A stretch of DNA of 64,000 nt from positions 78,408,476 through 78,472,475 of the forward strand of contig OY726571.1 in assembly GCA_963383645.1 (NCBI GenBank). Direction: 5' to 3'. The notes under the pieces were generated by a model, which saw nothing but the letters and a program-made list of their open reading frames with translations, did no database searches and was not told where the DNA came from. This stretch comes from Muscardinus avellanarius. Lineage: Eukaryota; Chordata; Mammalia; Rodentia; Gliridae. Below are positions 1-11,475 of the stretch, one piece after another; within the stretch, counting starts at the first letter, position 1, and each line of letters starts with the position of its first letter. The position numbers and the translations under genes are program-made.

Positions 1-226
1 TTTAAATGGGCTTTCCACATGCATATTTCTATGGTGAGACCGCCCCCCACACCACAGAAATTATATTGTAGGTAAAGACCTCTTTTAGTCTCATATGTCA
101 TTCATTAAACAAGCAAATCCACACACTGTTTCCTGGACTCTCTTCCCTTGATTGTAAAATAAAAATGTAAAATATAAATTCACTTATGAATTTATATCAC
201 CACCTACATCACCAGCCCCTTTTTAT
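1..226. other. Unannotated non-coding sequence
   Basis: AT-rich sequence with no recognisable repeat, RNA gene or coding frame. Confidence 0.5.
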
Positions 227-231
227 GGTGA

Positions 232-360
232 TTGTTTGGTTTTGAAACAGGGTCTTGCTAGCTCGCTGAGGGTCATGATACACACCTGAGGCTGTCCTCA
301 CACCAGCAATGCTCCAGTCTCAGCTTCCTAGGATTACAGGTGTGTACCACCATGCTTGGC
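232..360 (-). mobile_element. Old dimeric SINE, 7SL-derived half
   Basis: The + strand reads TTTTGAAACAGGGTCTTGCT at the start and GTGTGTACCACCATGCTTGGC at the end, the reverse complement of the SINE left half. It is diverged. The right half is split off by the pyrimidine tract that follows. Confidence 0.7.
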
Positions 361-361
361 T

Positions 362-430
362 TCTGTTTCCTTCCTTCCTCCCTCCCTCCCTCCCCTCCCC
401 TCCTCTCCCCTCCCTCCTCCCTCCCTCTCT

Positions 431-490
<60 letters not shown>

Positions 491-492
491 TC
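362..492. repeat. (CCTCC)n/(CTTT)n pyrimidine tract
   Basis: CCTCC-rich sequence passes into about 14 CTTT units. One strand is essentially all pyrimidine, so it could form triplex DNA. It lies between two SINE fragments and probably grew from a SINE A-rich tail. Open frames across it are translated repeat. Confidence 0.9.
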
Positions 493-663
493 ATACAGAG
501 GCATTCTATCTCCCAGCTATACCCCCAGCCCTATTTTATATTTTTTATTTTGAAATTGGGTTGCTGAGTTTTGCTAAATTCCTGAGGCTGGTCTCAAACC
601 TGCAACTCTCCTGCCTCAGCCTCTGAGTAATGAGATCACAGGCACGTGCCAGCACACCAGGCT
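493..663 (-). mobile_element. Dimeric SINE (type A, older)
   Basis: Contains the ID-type half (GGCATTCTATCTCCCAGCTA), an AT-rich linker, TTTTGAAATTGGG and a 7SL half ending in GCCAGCACACCAGGCT. The start of the right half is eroded by the adjoining simple repeat. Confidence 0.8.
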
Positions 664-746
664 TAATTTTTTAAATGAAATGTAGCTATTTTGTTCTTTA
701 AAGGTTTGCCCAATGTTAGTTTTTGGTATACTGTGTGGAAAGTGCC

Positions 747-905
747 TTTTTTTTTTTTTTTTGTACTGGGGATGGAACCCAGGGGCATTCCACCTCCAAG
801 CTACACCTCCAGCCCTATTTTTTTTTATTATTTATTTTGAAACAGGGTCTCACTGAGTTGCAAAGGGCCTCCCTATGTAGTAGCTGAGGCTGTGTGAGTC
901 TGAGT
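747..905 (-). mobile_element. Type A SINE, truncated
   Basis: A T-run is followed by GTACTGGGGATGGAACCCAG and the linker. The 7SL half stops after GTAGCTGAGGCTGTGTGAG, so the SINE 5' end is missing. Confidence 0.85.
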
Positions 906-1027
906 CATTGGCTGGTCATCCTGACAATTAGATTTGCAAGGACCCTTAGCTTAACTAGCAAATACATTGTCGTACTTGCACACTTGGTTTTCTGTTTGAT
1001 CGTTGTTGTTTTAAATGATATGTAGAA

Positions 1028-1226
1028 GCCAGGCGTGATGGCGCACGCCTGTAATCCCAGTATTTGGGAGGCTGAGACGGGGGGATCGTGGTTTGCGGAC
1101 AGCCTCAGCTACTTAGTGAAGCCCTTTGCAACTCAGCGAGACCCTGTTTCAAAATAAAGAATATTAAAAAAAATCAGCTGGAGGTGAAACTCGGAGGCAG
1201 AATGCCCCTGAGTTTAATCCCCAATA

Positions 1227-1271
<45 letters not shown>
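1028..1271 (+). mobile_element. Type A SINE with (CA)n tail
   Basis: Full copy from GCCAGGCGTGATGGCGCACG to TTTAATCCCCAATACCAC. The terminal ACCAC runs directly into a (CA)n microsatellite at 1230-1271. Confidence 0.9.
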
Positions 1272-1273
<2 letters not shown>

Positions 1274-1383
1274 TGATGGATGGAATTAAAGTCAGATTCT
1301 GATCATTTTAATGTGTGGATCTAGTTGGGAGCAGCTCAAGGCAGATACATTCATTCAATGACCATGTTCTAGTTTTCTTTTTC

Positions 1384-1595
1384 TTTTTTTTTTTTTGCGG
1401 TACTAGGGATTGTACCCAGGGGCATTCTACCTCCGAGCTACATTCCCAGCCCTGTTTTTATTCTTTATTTTGAAACAGGGTCTCACTGAGTTGTGGAGCA
1501 TCTCACTAAGTCACTGAGTTTGGCCACGAACCTGTGATCCTCCTGTCTGGGCCTCCCAAATACTGGGATTACAAGCATGTGCCACCACGCCCGAC
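1384..1595 (-). mobile_element. Type A SINE, full length
   Basis: Runs from a T-rich tail and GCGGTACTAGGGATTGTACC to GTGCCACCACGCCCGAC. All parts of the dimer are present. Confidence 0.9.
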
Positions 1596-2246
1596 CATGT
1601 TCTAGCTCTGATGTTATGACAGAGGATATAAACATGGGTAAGCTCTGGTATCTGCCATACAGAGCTCTTGGCTTGGTGGGGGAGGTCAGTACAGGAGCAG
1701 TGGTTGTATCCTATAAGGTGTTAAGGGCTCAGGGAAAGTCAAAGGAAGGACTGAGGAGCTGACTGGCTCTGCCTGGGGACAGGAGAGGCCCCCAGGCAGG
1801 AGACAGGAGAAGGAATGAGACCAGAGGGACCACATTCCAAGCAGCGGAAGAGCCAGCAGAGAGGGAGGTGTGCAGCCTTCTGAGTGTGGGTGGGCTCTGG
1901 CCAGGGCCGGAAGGGCCGGGGCCCACGCGCAGGTGAGGATGGAGAGGCTGTGTCCAGGAGGTGCTTGGACTTTTCTCCGTGGACACTGGATGCTCTTGAA
2001 CAGGTGAAAGCAAGTTGTGGCTATGGATTTGTCTTTGAATAACTCTCTCCATCCAGATCTAAAGTCTTGGGAGGCGGGAGAGCCTGGGGTAAGTAGTAAA
2101 CTGAGATTGTGCTTGGCTAGAGGAGCTATCTCATCACTTTTATTACTGTTCTTCAAATTATCAAGGAAGTGCAAATAGGCAGAAGTCTGTTGTGGGGCTG
2201 GGGGGTTGCTTCCTGAGTGCTGAATTGGTGTGCAGAATAGCAGGTT
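1596..2246. other. Non-SINE sequence with a possible ancient mammalian repeat
   Basis: 1640-1900 resembles an old mammalian repeat I know only by its text (ordered words like GAGCTCTTGGCTTGGTGGGG and CCACATTCCAAGCAG), seen again near 3.4, 23.5 and 44.8 kb. The family was not named. The 200-residue minus-strand frame at 1686-2288 runs into a SINE and is not credible as a gene. Confidence 0.35.
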
Positions 2247-2679
2247 CTTTTTTATTTTTTTGGTACTGGGGATGGAACCCAGAGACATTTTACCTGTGAG
2301 CTACACCCCCAGCTCTTTTATTTATTTATTTATTTTGGTGGTACTGGGGTTCCTGGAAACCCTTCTATCTCCGGACTACACTCCCAGACACCATTTTTTT
2401 TTAAAAAAATATTTTTATTTGGAAACAGGGTCTCCTAAGCCAGCAAGGCTGGCTTCGAACCTGTACGATCCTCCTTTCTCCACCTCCCAAGCGCGGGGAT
2501 TACAAGCATGCGCCACCACGCCCAGTGCCTCAGCTCTATTTTTTATTCTTTATTTTGAAACAGGGTCTCACTGAGTTGGAAAGGGCCTCACTAAGTAGGT
2601 GAGGCTGTTGTAAACGGCAACCCTCCTGTTTCAGCCTCCCAAATACTGGGATTATAAGTGTGTGCCACCACGCCCGGCC
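2247..2679 (-). mobile_element. Type A SINE split by a type B SINE
   Basis: The right half and start of the linker (2247-2337) and the remaining linker plus left half (2526-2679) belong to one type A copy. The words CAGCTCT flank the inserted type B copy on both sides, consistent with a target-site duplication. Confidence 0.85.
2338..2522 (-). mobile_element. Type B SINE nested in type A
   Basis: Shows the type B signature GGTGGTACTGGGGTTCCTGG on one end, AAGCCAGCAAGGCTGGCTTC in the middle and GCGCCACCACGCCCAG at the other end. Confidence 0.9.
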
Positions 2680-2920
2680 CAGTGTTGCCCTTTCTAAACT
2701 GGCTTGTATGGGGTGAAGAGTAGTGGCCAGTCCTGTATTTAAAATGAAGCAACAACAGCAGTGAGATGCTGAATTCCAGTCACCTCTCACTAGGGCAGAG
2801 GGCTGCTCAGACCCAGCACATGTATATCCTTCCTGCATGACTGGGTTTCCCTGCTCTGGCCTCTCGTCAGTGTTGGACACTGGTTTTAATTATGAAAATT
2901 CCACTTTTTAAAATTTAATT

Positions 2921-3128
2921 TAGCATTTGGAAGGTGAAACAGGAGGATCACAGTTCGCAGATAGTCTCAGTTACTTAGTGAGGCCCTTTGCAACTCAGTG
3001 AGATCCTGTTTCAAAATAAAGAATAAAAAAATAGGGGTGGGGGTATAGCTCGGAGATAGAATGCCCCTGGGTTCCATTCCCAGTATCGCAAAATAATGAT
3101 TAATAAAAATAATAATAATAATAAATTT
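2921..3128 (+). mobile_element. Type A SINE, 5' truncated, (AAT)n tail
   Basis: Begins within the left half (TTTGGAAGGTGAAACAGGAG) and continues through GGGTTCCATTCCCAGTATCG into an A/T-rich tail of AAT units. Confidence 0.85.
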
Positions 3129-3132
3129 ATTT

Positions 3133-3332
3133 TTTGTGGTACTGGGGATGGAATCCAAGGGTACTCTACTTCTGAGCTATACCCCCAACCCTGTTTTATC
3201 TTTTATTTGGAAGGTGGTCCCACTGCTTTGCTGAGGCTTTCGCCAAGTTGCTAAGGCTGCCTTTGAACCTGCAGTCCTCCTGTCTCAGCCTGTCTCAATC
3301 CTCCTGTACTGGGATTACAAGTGTGTGCTCCC
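3133..3332 (-). mobile_element. Older dimeric SINE
   Basis: GGTACTGGGGATGGAATCCA through to GATTACAAGTGTGTGCTCC. It abuts the previous SINE tail-to-tail, so both share the AT-rich junction. A short tandem duplication of a CTGTCTCA-type word lies near 3283-3305. Confidence 0.8.
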
Positions 3333-3335
3333 ATT

Positions 3336-4724
3336 CTAAGTGTATATGGACCAACAAGAGAACATGATAAATGCTCCAGAGGGGTAAGTGCAGGGCACCC
3401 TGGAAAGCTTGGTTGGGTCACATAGTGCAGACTTGGAGGACGCACTTGGGGAGGTAGAGTATGTCTGAGGCAAGAGGAGAGAGAAAGGCTCGGGAAGGTG
3501 CCGCAGGTGGCCTGGGTTGGTGCCCAAGTCCAGGGCTCGCATTAGACACAATGAAAGGCCCTGCAGCATGGAGGGTGAGGCTCTAGACAGATTTGGCTGG
3601 AGATTATACCAGTGCTGCTTTTGCTCTGAGCTCCAGGCGGGCTTTCAGTAAAGATCCCACTGTTTCTGCAGAAGGGCAGTGTCTCTGCGTGAAGGAAGAG
3701 GCAGGTCGATGTGTAGACAGGCCACAGGCTCGGGGGCTGGGGTCCTAAGGACCTACTAAGAAGGGGATTCTGTTCCTCGGCTGGCAAATGTGATACTTAT
3801 CTACGGAGTTGGTCATTATTTTCAGTGTACTTGAAGGAAGAAAATTAAAACCAACTGTTTGATCTAAGAACCCATTAAGTCCCCTGCCAGCGTAGCCAGG
3901 ATGCAGATGCCCTGGAGAGAGAAAAGAAATAAATTCCTGAGGGTGGATGCGCTCCAATTTTGCTTTTTGTGTCTTTCCTTTCAAATTTCAAGGCCAATCG
4001 CAAATGCCTCATTAGCTCCAAGGAGACTAGGGATCCTATAATCTCTTTCATTTTTCAAGAACTACAGAGATGTTCAGCTTTCTTGGAGAAGGTGATTTTC
4101 ACAGCCTTTGGATAAAAGGACTCCTACCTTTTGTACCTTCAGTTAAAAATCAATGTTGTCTGGTATTCATCAGAAGCCACTTAAGAGTCTTGTGTCCAGG
4201 CCACCAGCATTTAAATTTTATACCTATCGCTTTGAGCCAGTTAATCGCCAATGGCTTCCAACTGTTAGCCTCTCTTGCATCTTAAAAAATAAAAATTTAC
4301 AAACTAAGAAAAAAATCTTTTCTAGAAAAGTAATTTTGTTTCTGGATGACTAAATTTTTCTCCTTCCAAACATGTCATCTAGATCATTAATGAAAAAAAA
4401 AATGTAATCTGTGATGCTACAGAGCTCAGTCCTTTTTATCTTAATATGTTTTAAATATAAAATAACAAAATTGTCTGCACTCTGTCAAAAGGATGTAGAG
4501 CTGGAATTTTAATTTGATTATTGTTTCCAATTTTCCAGGCTTTCATAGGCAAGTACTTTGTTTGAACAGCTGTACTTTTGGTCAGTCTCAGGAACAAATG
4601 AATCAAAAGTGATTTTGTGTCAGAAGTCAGATGAAAGACACTTCCTTAGAAAGATAGGTCTTTAAAAGACTGAAGGAAGAACTAGCAGAAAATTGAGAAA
4701 TGTAGCAACTCTTTCTTTTCTTTT
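3336..4724. other. Repeat-poor non-coding sequence
   Basis: No exon, RNA gene or young repeat was recognised. 3340-3560 has a composition like the ancient repeat noted at 1.6 kb. Short open frames here have no recognisable domains. Confidence 0.4.
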
Positions 4725-4929
4725 TTATTTTTTGGCAGTACTTGGGATGGAACCCAGGGGCATTCTACCTCTGAGCTATACCCCAGCCCTATTTTTTATT
4801 CTTTATTTTGAAGTAGGGTCTCACTAGGTCACGGAGGGCCTAAGAGCTGAGGCTGGCCATGAACCTGCGACCCTCCTGTCTCAGCCTCCCAAGTGCTGGG
4901 ATTACAATCCTGTTCTACTATGCCCAGCT
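4725..4929 (-). mobile_element. Type A SINE
   Basis: GGCAGTACTTGGGATGGAAC to ACTATGCCCAGC, full dimer with moderate divergence. Confidence 0.85.
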
Positions 4930-5124
4930 TTGTAGCAATTCTTTGTAAAGATACAATTTGTTCTAGTAATTCTTTTCTAATCTTACAATATGCTGTAATT
5001 AATAGCAGAGCAAGCTCCTTATTTCTTCTGAGATTTTTATACTAAGTAGAAAGAAAATTTGTAAGGGAACTCATTGGGAAAGGAAAAAGTACTAAAAATG
5101 AAAAAGCATAATAATTGGTAATGG

Positions 5125-5316
5125 AGTTGGGTGTGGTGGTGCAGGACAATAATGTTACTACTTGAGAGGCTGAGGGAGAATCAGAGGTTCAAGGACAGCC
5201 TCGGCAATTTAGGGAGTGCCTCCGTAACCTAGCAAGATCCTATGTGCATGTGTGTGAAATAGTGCTAGAGATATATCTCAGAAGTAGAATGTTCCTGAAT
5301 TAAACCCCCAGCACTT
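5125..5316 (+). mobile_element. Diverged dimeric SINE
   Basis: Left half GTTGGGTGTGGTGGTGCAGG, right half ending ATTAAACCCCCAGCAC. The A-rich linker has decayed to a TGTGTG-like stretch. Confidence 0.75.
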
Positions 5317-5330
5317 CTCCTTCCCAAATG

Positions 5331-6423
5331 GGAATAGAGCAGTGTAATCAATTTTCGTTACCTACAAGTTTCTACCTTCTCTGTTTGTTATCCATATTTG
5401 GGTTGGGATGGGATGGGGTGGGATGGGGTGAGAAGGTCAGAGGGAGAAGCTGTGAACTCCATAGGCCTCCAGTCACACACAAACATCAAATTAACGTGTG
5501 AAAAGATATTTTTGAAGAGCTGCTGGAGTAAAGAGGCTTTTGGCTTTCACCATTTTACTTACTAGATAGGTTTGAAAGCACCGACTAAAGCTAAGCTGAA
5601 TTCTGGGCAACACTGATTCACCCAATTGAATAAACATCTTATTGCATTTGCTAGTTTAATTAATCAAACTCTACTCCTTTCCAAAGGAGAGTCACAGACA
5701 GTAAAATAAGTTAAATCAACATTTCTTTCCTCTCTTAGTAAAAATAAGCTCTCTTTTCCTGGGTGAACTGGTCATTTAAATTCCCAAGGCTGTCCTCTTC
5801 CTTCCCCAGTCCCCTGGAAAAATAAAATTGTCACTGTGTGGGCTGCAGGGTTTGAGTTCTGAGCATCCTGTCTTATCTCTACGACCTACACTGATGAATA
5901 AAATAAATTGTAACCAAAGTTACTTTGAGAAATAAACGTCTTATGGATGATGTTGGTTTGCTTGTGTACAGGTGAATCTTTTTATGGATCAAAACCATAT
6001 CGATGGCAAGAAATAATGACTTTGGTCAAAAGTCCTGGGAAGATAAAAGATATTTAAATATTTGAAATGATCATCATTGTGAAAATTTAGACCCAGAAGT
6101 AATAAAAAGATTCAGCTCAGTAGTCTGTAGATCTGGTATTTAATGTTGGGTTTAACTCACTTGAAGCCGCTAGAGTCAGATGCAGTTTTAGGGTGCACCT
6201 GTATTACATAAAGTTGAACTTCATACACACCTACATTCACAGAAATATAATCTACAAGAAAAAAATGAATTTTTTCAGAGTAAATGGGATGAAAAAGAAT
6301 CAGAAGATTACAAAGTGCTGAGTGACAGGCTTTATGTAAGGAAGGGCAAAAATATAAGGTAGGAATACCCTCGATTAAAGAAAAAGTTACTCAGGAGTCA
6401 AGGGTGTGCCACCAGGTTTTCAT
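5331..6423. other. Repeat-poor non-coding sequence
   Basis: Apart from a short GGGATGGGATGG-like run at 5403-5431, no repeat, RNA gene or coding exon was recognised. Confidence 0.4.
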
Positions 6424-6632
6424 CTTTTTTTTTTGGTACTAGGGATGGAACCCATGGCCATTCTACATCTGAGCTACACCCTCACCCCAATTTTTTATTC
6501 TTTATTTTGAAACAGGGTCTCACTGAGTTGCAAAGGGCCTCACTAAGTAGCTGGGGCTGTCTGGGAACCAAGATCCTCCTTTCTCAGCCTCCCAAATACT
6601 GGGATTACAAGCATGCGCCACCATACCCGGCT
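6424..6632 (-). mobile_element. Type A SINE, full length
   Basis: T-run, GGTACTAGGGATGGAACCCA, linker ATTTTTTATTCTTTATTTTG and an end at ACCATACCCGGCT. Confidence 0.9.
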
Positions 6633-6763
6633 TAGGGTTTTAATTTTCTTAAAAGCCTGGTACCAGGCTGTGGGCATGGCGGGCTGCAGCTGGGAACGGA
6701 GAAAGCGCATTGTTGAGTCTGCTTGAAGGTGATCTATTTCCTTGTTTTGTCTTTCCCAGCTAT

Positions 6764-6906
6764 ATTTTTTTTGTGTGTTTGGAAACAGAGTCTCAGTAAG
6801 TTGAGGAGAGGCTCACTAAGTTGCTGAGGCTGGTTGCGAACCTGTGATCCTCCTGTCCCTGCCTCCCAAGTACTGGGATTACAAGTGTGCTCCAGCACGC
6901 CCTGCT
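6764..6906 (-). mobile_element. SINE, 7SL half only
   Basis: Starts at a T-run next to TTTGGAAACAGAGTCTCAG and ends AGCACGCCCTGCT. The ID half is absent, so it is either a monomer or an internally deleted copy. Confidence 0.75.
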
Positions 6907-7090
6907 CCAGCTCACTTCCTACAGTTATGATCTGCACGCTCTTCTCGGTGCCCTTCCCTGAGAATTAAAGGGCTCTAGGATTTCCTCTCCTCACATTTCC
7001 CCCAATGGACTTACGCCTTTCTTTTTAATCTTGTTCACCTGAGGACATATGCTCAAAATTCATTTACATGCTCACTTAAATTTTTCTTAT

Positions 7091-7808
7091 TTTTTTGGTA
7101 CTTGTGATTGAACCCAGCGGCGTTCTACCTCTGAGCTCTACCCCCAGCCCTATTTTACTTTTTATTTTGAAACAGGGTCTTGCTAAGTTGCTTTTTTTTT
7201 TTGCGGGGGGGTGGTTTACTGGAGATGGAACCCAGGGGCATTCTACCTCTGAGCTACAGCCCCAGCCCTATTTTTTATTCTTTATTTTGAAACAGGATCT
7301 CACTGAGTTGCAAAGGGCCTCACTAAGTAGCAGCTGAGGCCGTCAGTAACCGTGATCTTCCTGTCTCAGCCTCCCAAATGCTCGGATTACAAGCGTGCGC
7401 CACCACACTAGGCTTCTTTTTGTTTGTTTGGTACTGGGAATTGAACCCAGGGCCATTCTATTTCTGAGCTACACCCTAACCCTTCTTTTTTTTTTTTTTT
7501 TATATTGAAACATTTCTGAGGCTAGCCTTGAACCTGCAATCCTCCCAAATACTGGGGTTACAGACCTGTAACACCGTGTCTGGTTTGCTGTCTTTTCTCT
7601 TTTTGCGGTACTGTGAATGGAACCCAGGGGCATTTTACCTTTGAGCTACACCCCCAGCCCTATTTTTTATTCTTTATTTTGAAACAGGATCTCACTGAGA
7701 TGCAAAGGGCCTCACTAAGTAGCTGAGGCTGTCCATAGACCCCGATCCTCCTGGCTCAGTATTCAAAATGCTGGGATTACAATCGTTCGTGCTCCACCAA
7801 GCCTGGTT
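7091..7808 (-). mobile_element. Cluster of four minus-oriented SINEs
   Basis: A type A fragment (7091-7192) stops after AGGGTCTTGCTAAGTTGC. It is followed by a full type A copy (7193-7415), an older copy lacking part of the left half (7416-7586) and another type A copy (7593-7806). All lie on the minus strand. Several insertions into one another's T-rich ends would explain the cluster. Confidence 0.85.
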
Positions 7809-8344
7809 TCCGCCGTCTTTTCTTAATGGTCTCTTGTTATACTTTTAAGCCTCAGCTGATAGTTGCCTTTTAACTTACAGACTGCTGCTCTCTGCAAACT
7901 CTTGTCCATCTCTGACTTGGTTAGCTAGTATTGCATTCTCACAGGGCTGGGGTAGTCTTCTCGGGGGGGCACTGTGGAATGCTGTACACGTTTAGTACCA
8001 TTTTTTTCTGACTGTTGTAGATTTTCCTGTGTAGTAGGGATGGCTTAGGCAAATCTCTGAAGTTTCCTGCTAACCCCTGTGAGTCTCAGCTGCTGCTCTT
8101 GGGTCTTGTAGTAAAGTCTCTTTCAAGATGTAGAGGGTAAAGAAGGAGTTTCTTTCCTTTTTTTTTTTTTTTTTTTTTTGGTTTGGTGATATTTTAAATC
8201 CACCATCTTCCATTCTGTTCGTGGTGAAATGTGCTTAAATCTGAAGGAAAAATGTCAAAACCCTACATCAGGGATTTGGTTACACTGTTGGTTAAACTGT
8301 TTTCCAAGAATCCGCTTTGTAACGTATTCAATTATCCCCCCTCT

Positions 8345-8532
8345 ATTTTTTGGTGGTACTGGGGATTGAATGCAGATGGGTTCTACTCAAAGCTACACCC
8401 CTTGCCTCTTTTAGTTTTTTAATTTTGAAACAAAATTTTGCTAAGTTGCTGAGGCTAACTTCAAATCCGCAGTCTTACCCGTTTTAGCTCCTCAGGTACT
8501 AGAATTATAAGTGAGCACCACCTTGCCTGGCT
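8345..8532 (-). mobile_element. Older dimeric SINE
   Basis: GGTGGTACTGGGGATTGAAT to CACCTTGCCTGGCT; many substitutions in the linker. Confidence 0.75.
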
Positions 8533-8814
8533 CGGCTCGTAGGTTTACTTTTATTTTGGCTTCATAAAAAAAAACCAAAACACTTTTTTTTCTCCTGCCA
8601 GCCCTTTGCCTTATCTAATCTGATCTGCTCGGGGAGTTCTCTACCCTAAGTCTGTTTGATCTTCTTTGCTAGGCCCTTTGCCTAAAATACCATTCCCTTT
8701 CCCCAAAGTTTTGCTTGGTTCACTCTCCAGCATCATTAGGACTCCACCTAAATGTTCTTTGTCCAAAGAAGACTTCTCAGAGAGTGAATGTTGTACAATG
8801 ACCTCAGTAAATGT

Positions 8815-9324
8815 TTAAATGAGGGTTCTTGGTTGCAAGCAACAGAAACTGACTCTAAGCCGAGAGGGAATTTATTGAGACTCTATTGTGAAGCTCAGAA
8901 TCTCTTAGCGAGGGCTGAAGAACTAGTTAAAAAGTTTAGGAACAGTGTCCAAAACCATGGCAGAAGACTAGACTAAGAGCACAGTGCCACCTCTGCGCAT
9001 CTCTGCTGAGTATGGCGGCTGTTTATTTTATTTTATTTTATTTTATTTTTTGGCCCTGCTGCCAGGAATATGCTTTCTGGCTACTTCAGCCACAGCAGTG
9101 CACCTCTCCTCTGGGGGGTGCAGCCTGGTGACCCTCCTTGCATTGGACACTGAGGTGGCATGGTTGCCAGTTAACTCCAGTCCAGTCTACACGAGATGCA
9201 ATTTTTTTTTCCTGCAAATTGTTCATGTGTTATCCAAGTTGCACAATGGAGAATCTAATTGGTGGTATCCCAGATACCCCAGCTGCAAAGGAAGCTGGAC
9301 AACTGAGCTTTTTTTTTTTATTTT
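8815..9324. mobile_element. Possible ancient DNA-transposon-type repeat
   Basis: The words GGTTGCAAGCAACAGAAACT and GGGAATTTATTGAG at 8830-8880 are typical of an old mammalian repeat family, which I think is hAT-Charlie-like but cannot name. A short (TTTTA)n run (9022-9048) interrupts it. The 62-residue frame over it is chance. Confidence 0.35.
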
Positions 9325-9351
9325 AAGGGAATTTTTTTTTTTTTTTTTTTT

Positions 9352-9533
9352 GGTGGTACTGGAGTTCTTGGAAGCCCTTCTACCTCTGGGATACACTCCC
9401 AGACCTATTTTATATTTTTATTTGGAAACAGGGTCTCCTAAGCCAGCGCTCACGGCTGGCTTCGCACCTGCAAGATCCTCCTGTCTCCGCCTCCCAAGCG
9501 CGGGGATTACAAGCCTGAGCCACCACGCCCGGC
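9352..9533 (-). mobile_element. Type B SINE with clear target-site duplication
   Basis: Type B copy with a long T tail (9332-9351). The word AAGGGAATTTTT occurs immediately outside both ends (9325-9336 and 9534-9545), a 12-bp duplication. Confidence 0.95.
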
Positions 9534-9639
9534 AAGGGAATTTTTAATATACAAGTAATTTCAACAACTGATCTACACAACCATATCAAAAGTTCAGAAA
9601 GCGCTGGTGTGCGAGAAAGCGTGATAGTTACCTTCTGCC

Positions 9640-9750
9640 CTGAGCTCCTGTGTTCTCATCTGTATTATGGTCAATCATACTTACCTCAAGGGTGGTTGTG
9701 AGGACTCAGGAAGGTGATTCATGGGAAACTGCTTGCCACACGCTACAGAG
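9640..9750 (+). mobile_element. MIR fragment
   Basis: Old tRNA-derived SINE remnant: TTCTCATCTGTATTATGG followed by TACCTCAAGGGTGGTTGTGA matches the order of the MIR core and 3' region. Diverged. Confidence 0.55.
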
Positions 9751-9829
9751 ATAAATTTTGACTTGCATCTTTGGCCAAACATAGAATCAAATTCACAATA
9801 ATTCGACAAATCTCCAATTCATTCTGTTT

Positions 9830-9836
9830 TACTTAC

Positions 9837-9875
<39 letters not shown>

Positions 9876-10082
9876 TTTTTGGTGGTATTGGGGATGGAAC
9901 CCAGAGGCTTTCTACCTCCGGGCTATGCTCCCAGGCCTATTTTATATTTTATTTGGAAACAGGGTCTCACTAAGTTGCTGAGAGCCTCACTAAGTAGCTG
10001 AGGCTGGCTTTGAACCTGTGCGATCCTCCTGTCTCAGCCTCCCAAGCACAGGGATTACAAGCATGCATTACCTCACCCGGCT
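9830..10082 (-). mobile_element. Transitional SINE (between type A and type B) with (TTTA)n
   Basis: After a TTTA microsatellite (9830-9879) comes a copy with type B traits (GGGCTATGCTCCCAGGCCTA, TTTGGAAACAGGGTCTC) but an intact right-half B box (ATGGAACCC) and the undeleted left half (GAGAGCCTCACTAAGTAGCT). Confidence 0.85.
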
Positions 10083-10542
10083 TCACTCTATCTTTTAAAA
10101 AGAGGAAGGATAGTCTACTCTTTCCCCAAAGACATTTTAAATATTCAGAAGAAATGGGAAAAGAAAAATAAAGTGCTTCTTTTATCAAAGTGGTAGCCTC
10201 ATAAATTTCTATCATCTTCACGATTTTGTTTTATAATAGAAACATACAAAATGATGGCAAGCATAGAAAGTGTAGGTTAAAAAAAATTGGGTTTTCAGCT
10301 ACTTTTGACTCAATTCTGAAGTTTAAGGCTTTGTTCCAATCTGTTTTATTCTGGTTTCATGAATACCAGCCTGTTGTTTGAAAACAGATGATAGGCTTAT
10401 TAAGCTTTCTCTGCATTTATTTTTTTCTGCCCTGGCCTGTGGTGGTTGTACCAGAAGGTACTATTATCTTGGGGAAAAAAATTAGATGTGACCGTTGAGT
10501 TTTTAGCACAGGTATTTTCAGTCCTGAGAAAGGCCGTGAGTA

Positions 10543-10954
10543 AGCCGGGAGTGATGACGCACACTTGTAATTCCAGCATTTGAAAGGCTGAGACAGGAGG
10601 ATCACAGTTCATGGAGGGCCTCAGCAGATAGCTGAGGCCCTTTGCAACTCAGCAAGACCCTGTTTCAAAAGAAAGAAAAAAAAAAACACCAGGGTGTGGT
10701 GGCGCACGCTTGTAATCCCCGCGCTTGGGAGGCGGAGACAGGAGGATCACCAGGTTCGAAGCCAGCTGCTCTGGCTTAAGAGACCCTGTTTCCAAAAATA
10801 AAATAGGTCTGGGAGTGCAGGCCGGAGGTAGAAGGGCTTCCAGAAACCCCAGTATCACCAAAAAACAAACAAACCAACCAAACCAAAACAGGGCTGCAGG
10901 ACAGCAGGACAGCTTGGAGGTAGAATGCCCCTGGATTCAATCCCCAGTACCACA
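10543..10954 (+). mobile_element. Type A SINE split by a type B SINE
   Basis: Left half 10543-10687 and right half 10891-10954 (GCTTGGAGGTAGAATGCCCC) are the two parts of one type A copy. The interruption is at its A-rich linker. Confidence 0.85.
10690..10860 (+). mobile_element. Type B SINE nested in type A
   Basis: GGGTGTGGTGGCGCACGCTT, GGTTCGAAGCCAGCTGCTCT and GAAGGGCTTCCAGAAACCCC identify type B. An AAAC/AACC-rich tail follows (10860-10890). Confidence 0.9.
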
Positions 10955-10969
10955 AAAACAAAAGCACAA

Positions 10970-11475
10970 AACCTGTGAGTGTAAGTGGTTGTAACATATT
11001 TATTAAAACTAACACAGTGGTAATTACACACATACACACCAATGCAGTTCTAGTCTTCAGTGTTCAACTCGAGCGTTCAGCTCCAGTGTCATTTCAGAGG
11101 AGAGGCAGCCACGTGCAGGGCGATTTTTCCTTTTGATAGAAGTGTTCAACAATATAATGCATTCAAATTTTAAGTTATACTCCTTGACTACTTTTCCTTT
11201 CTTATAAATATTGAGTTAAAATCACATTCTGCTAAAGTAAAGCATGAACCAGCATTGCAATCCTGCAAACTAAACTATAATTCTCAGATGGTTAGATGCT
11301 TCCATTTTGAAGCTGTGTGTTCTTCAAGAATGCAGAGAACTCAAATATGTGTTCTTAGACACTTTGCTACTCAAATGAAACTTCATATTAAGTTGCACTG
11401 ACCTAAGTTTCCAAATATCCCATGTTGAATTTGGAGAAATTTTTCATCTTTATATTCTGTTGATACTTCAACATT
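10970..11475. other. Non-coding sequence
   Basis: No repeat, exon or RNA gene recognised. Confidence 0.4.

Noticed and set aside
1686..2288. 200-residue minus-strand frame
   Set aside because: Runs from a SINE into ancient repeat-like sequence; no domain, no splice support.
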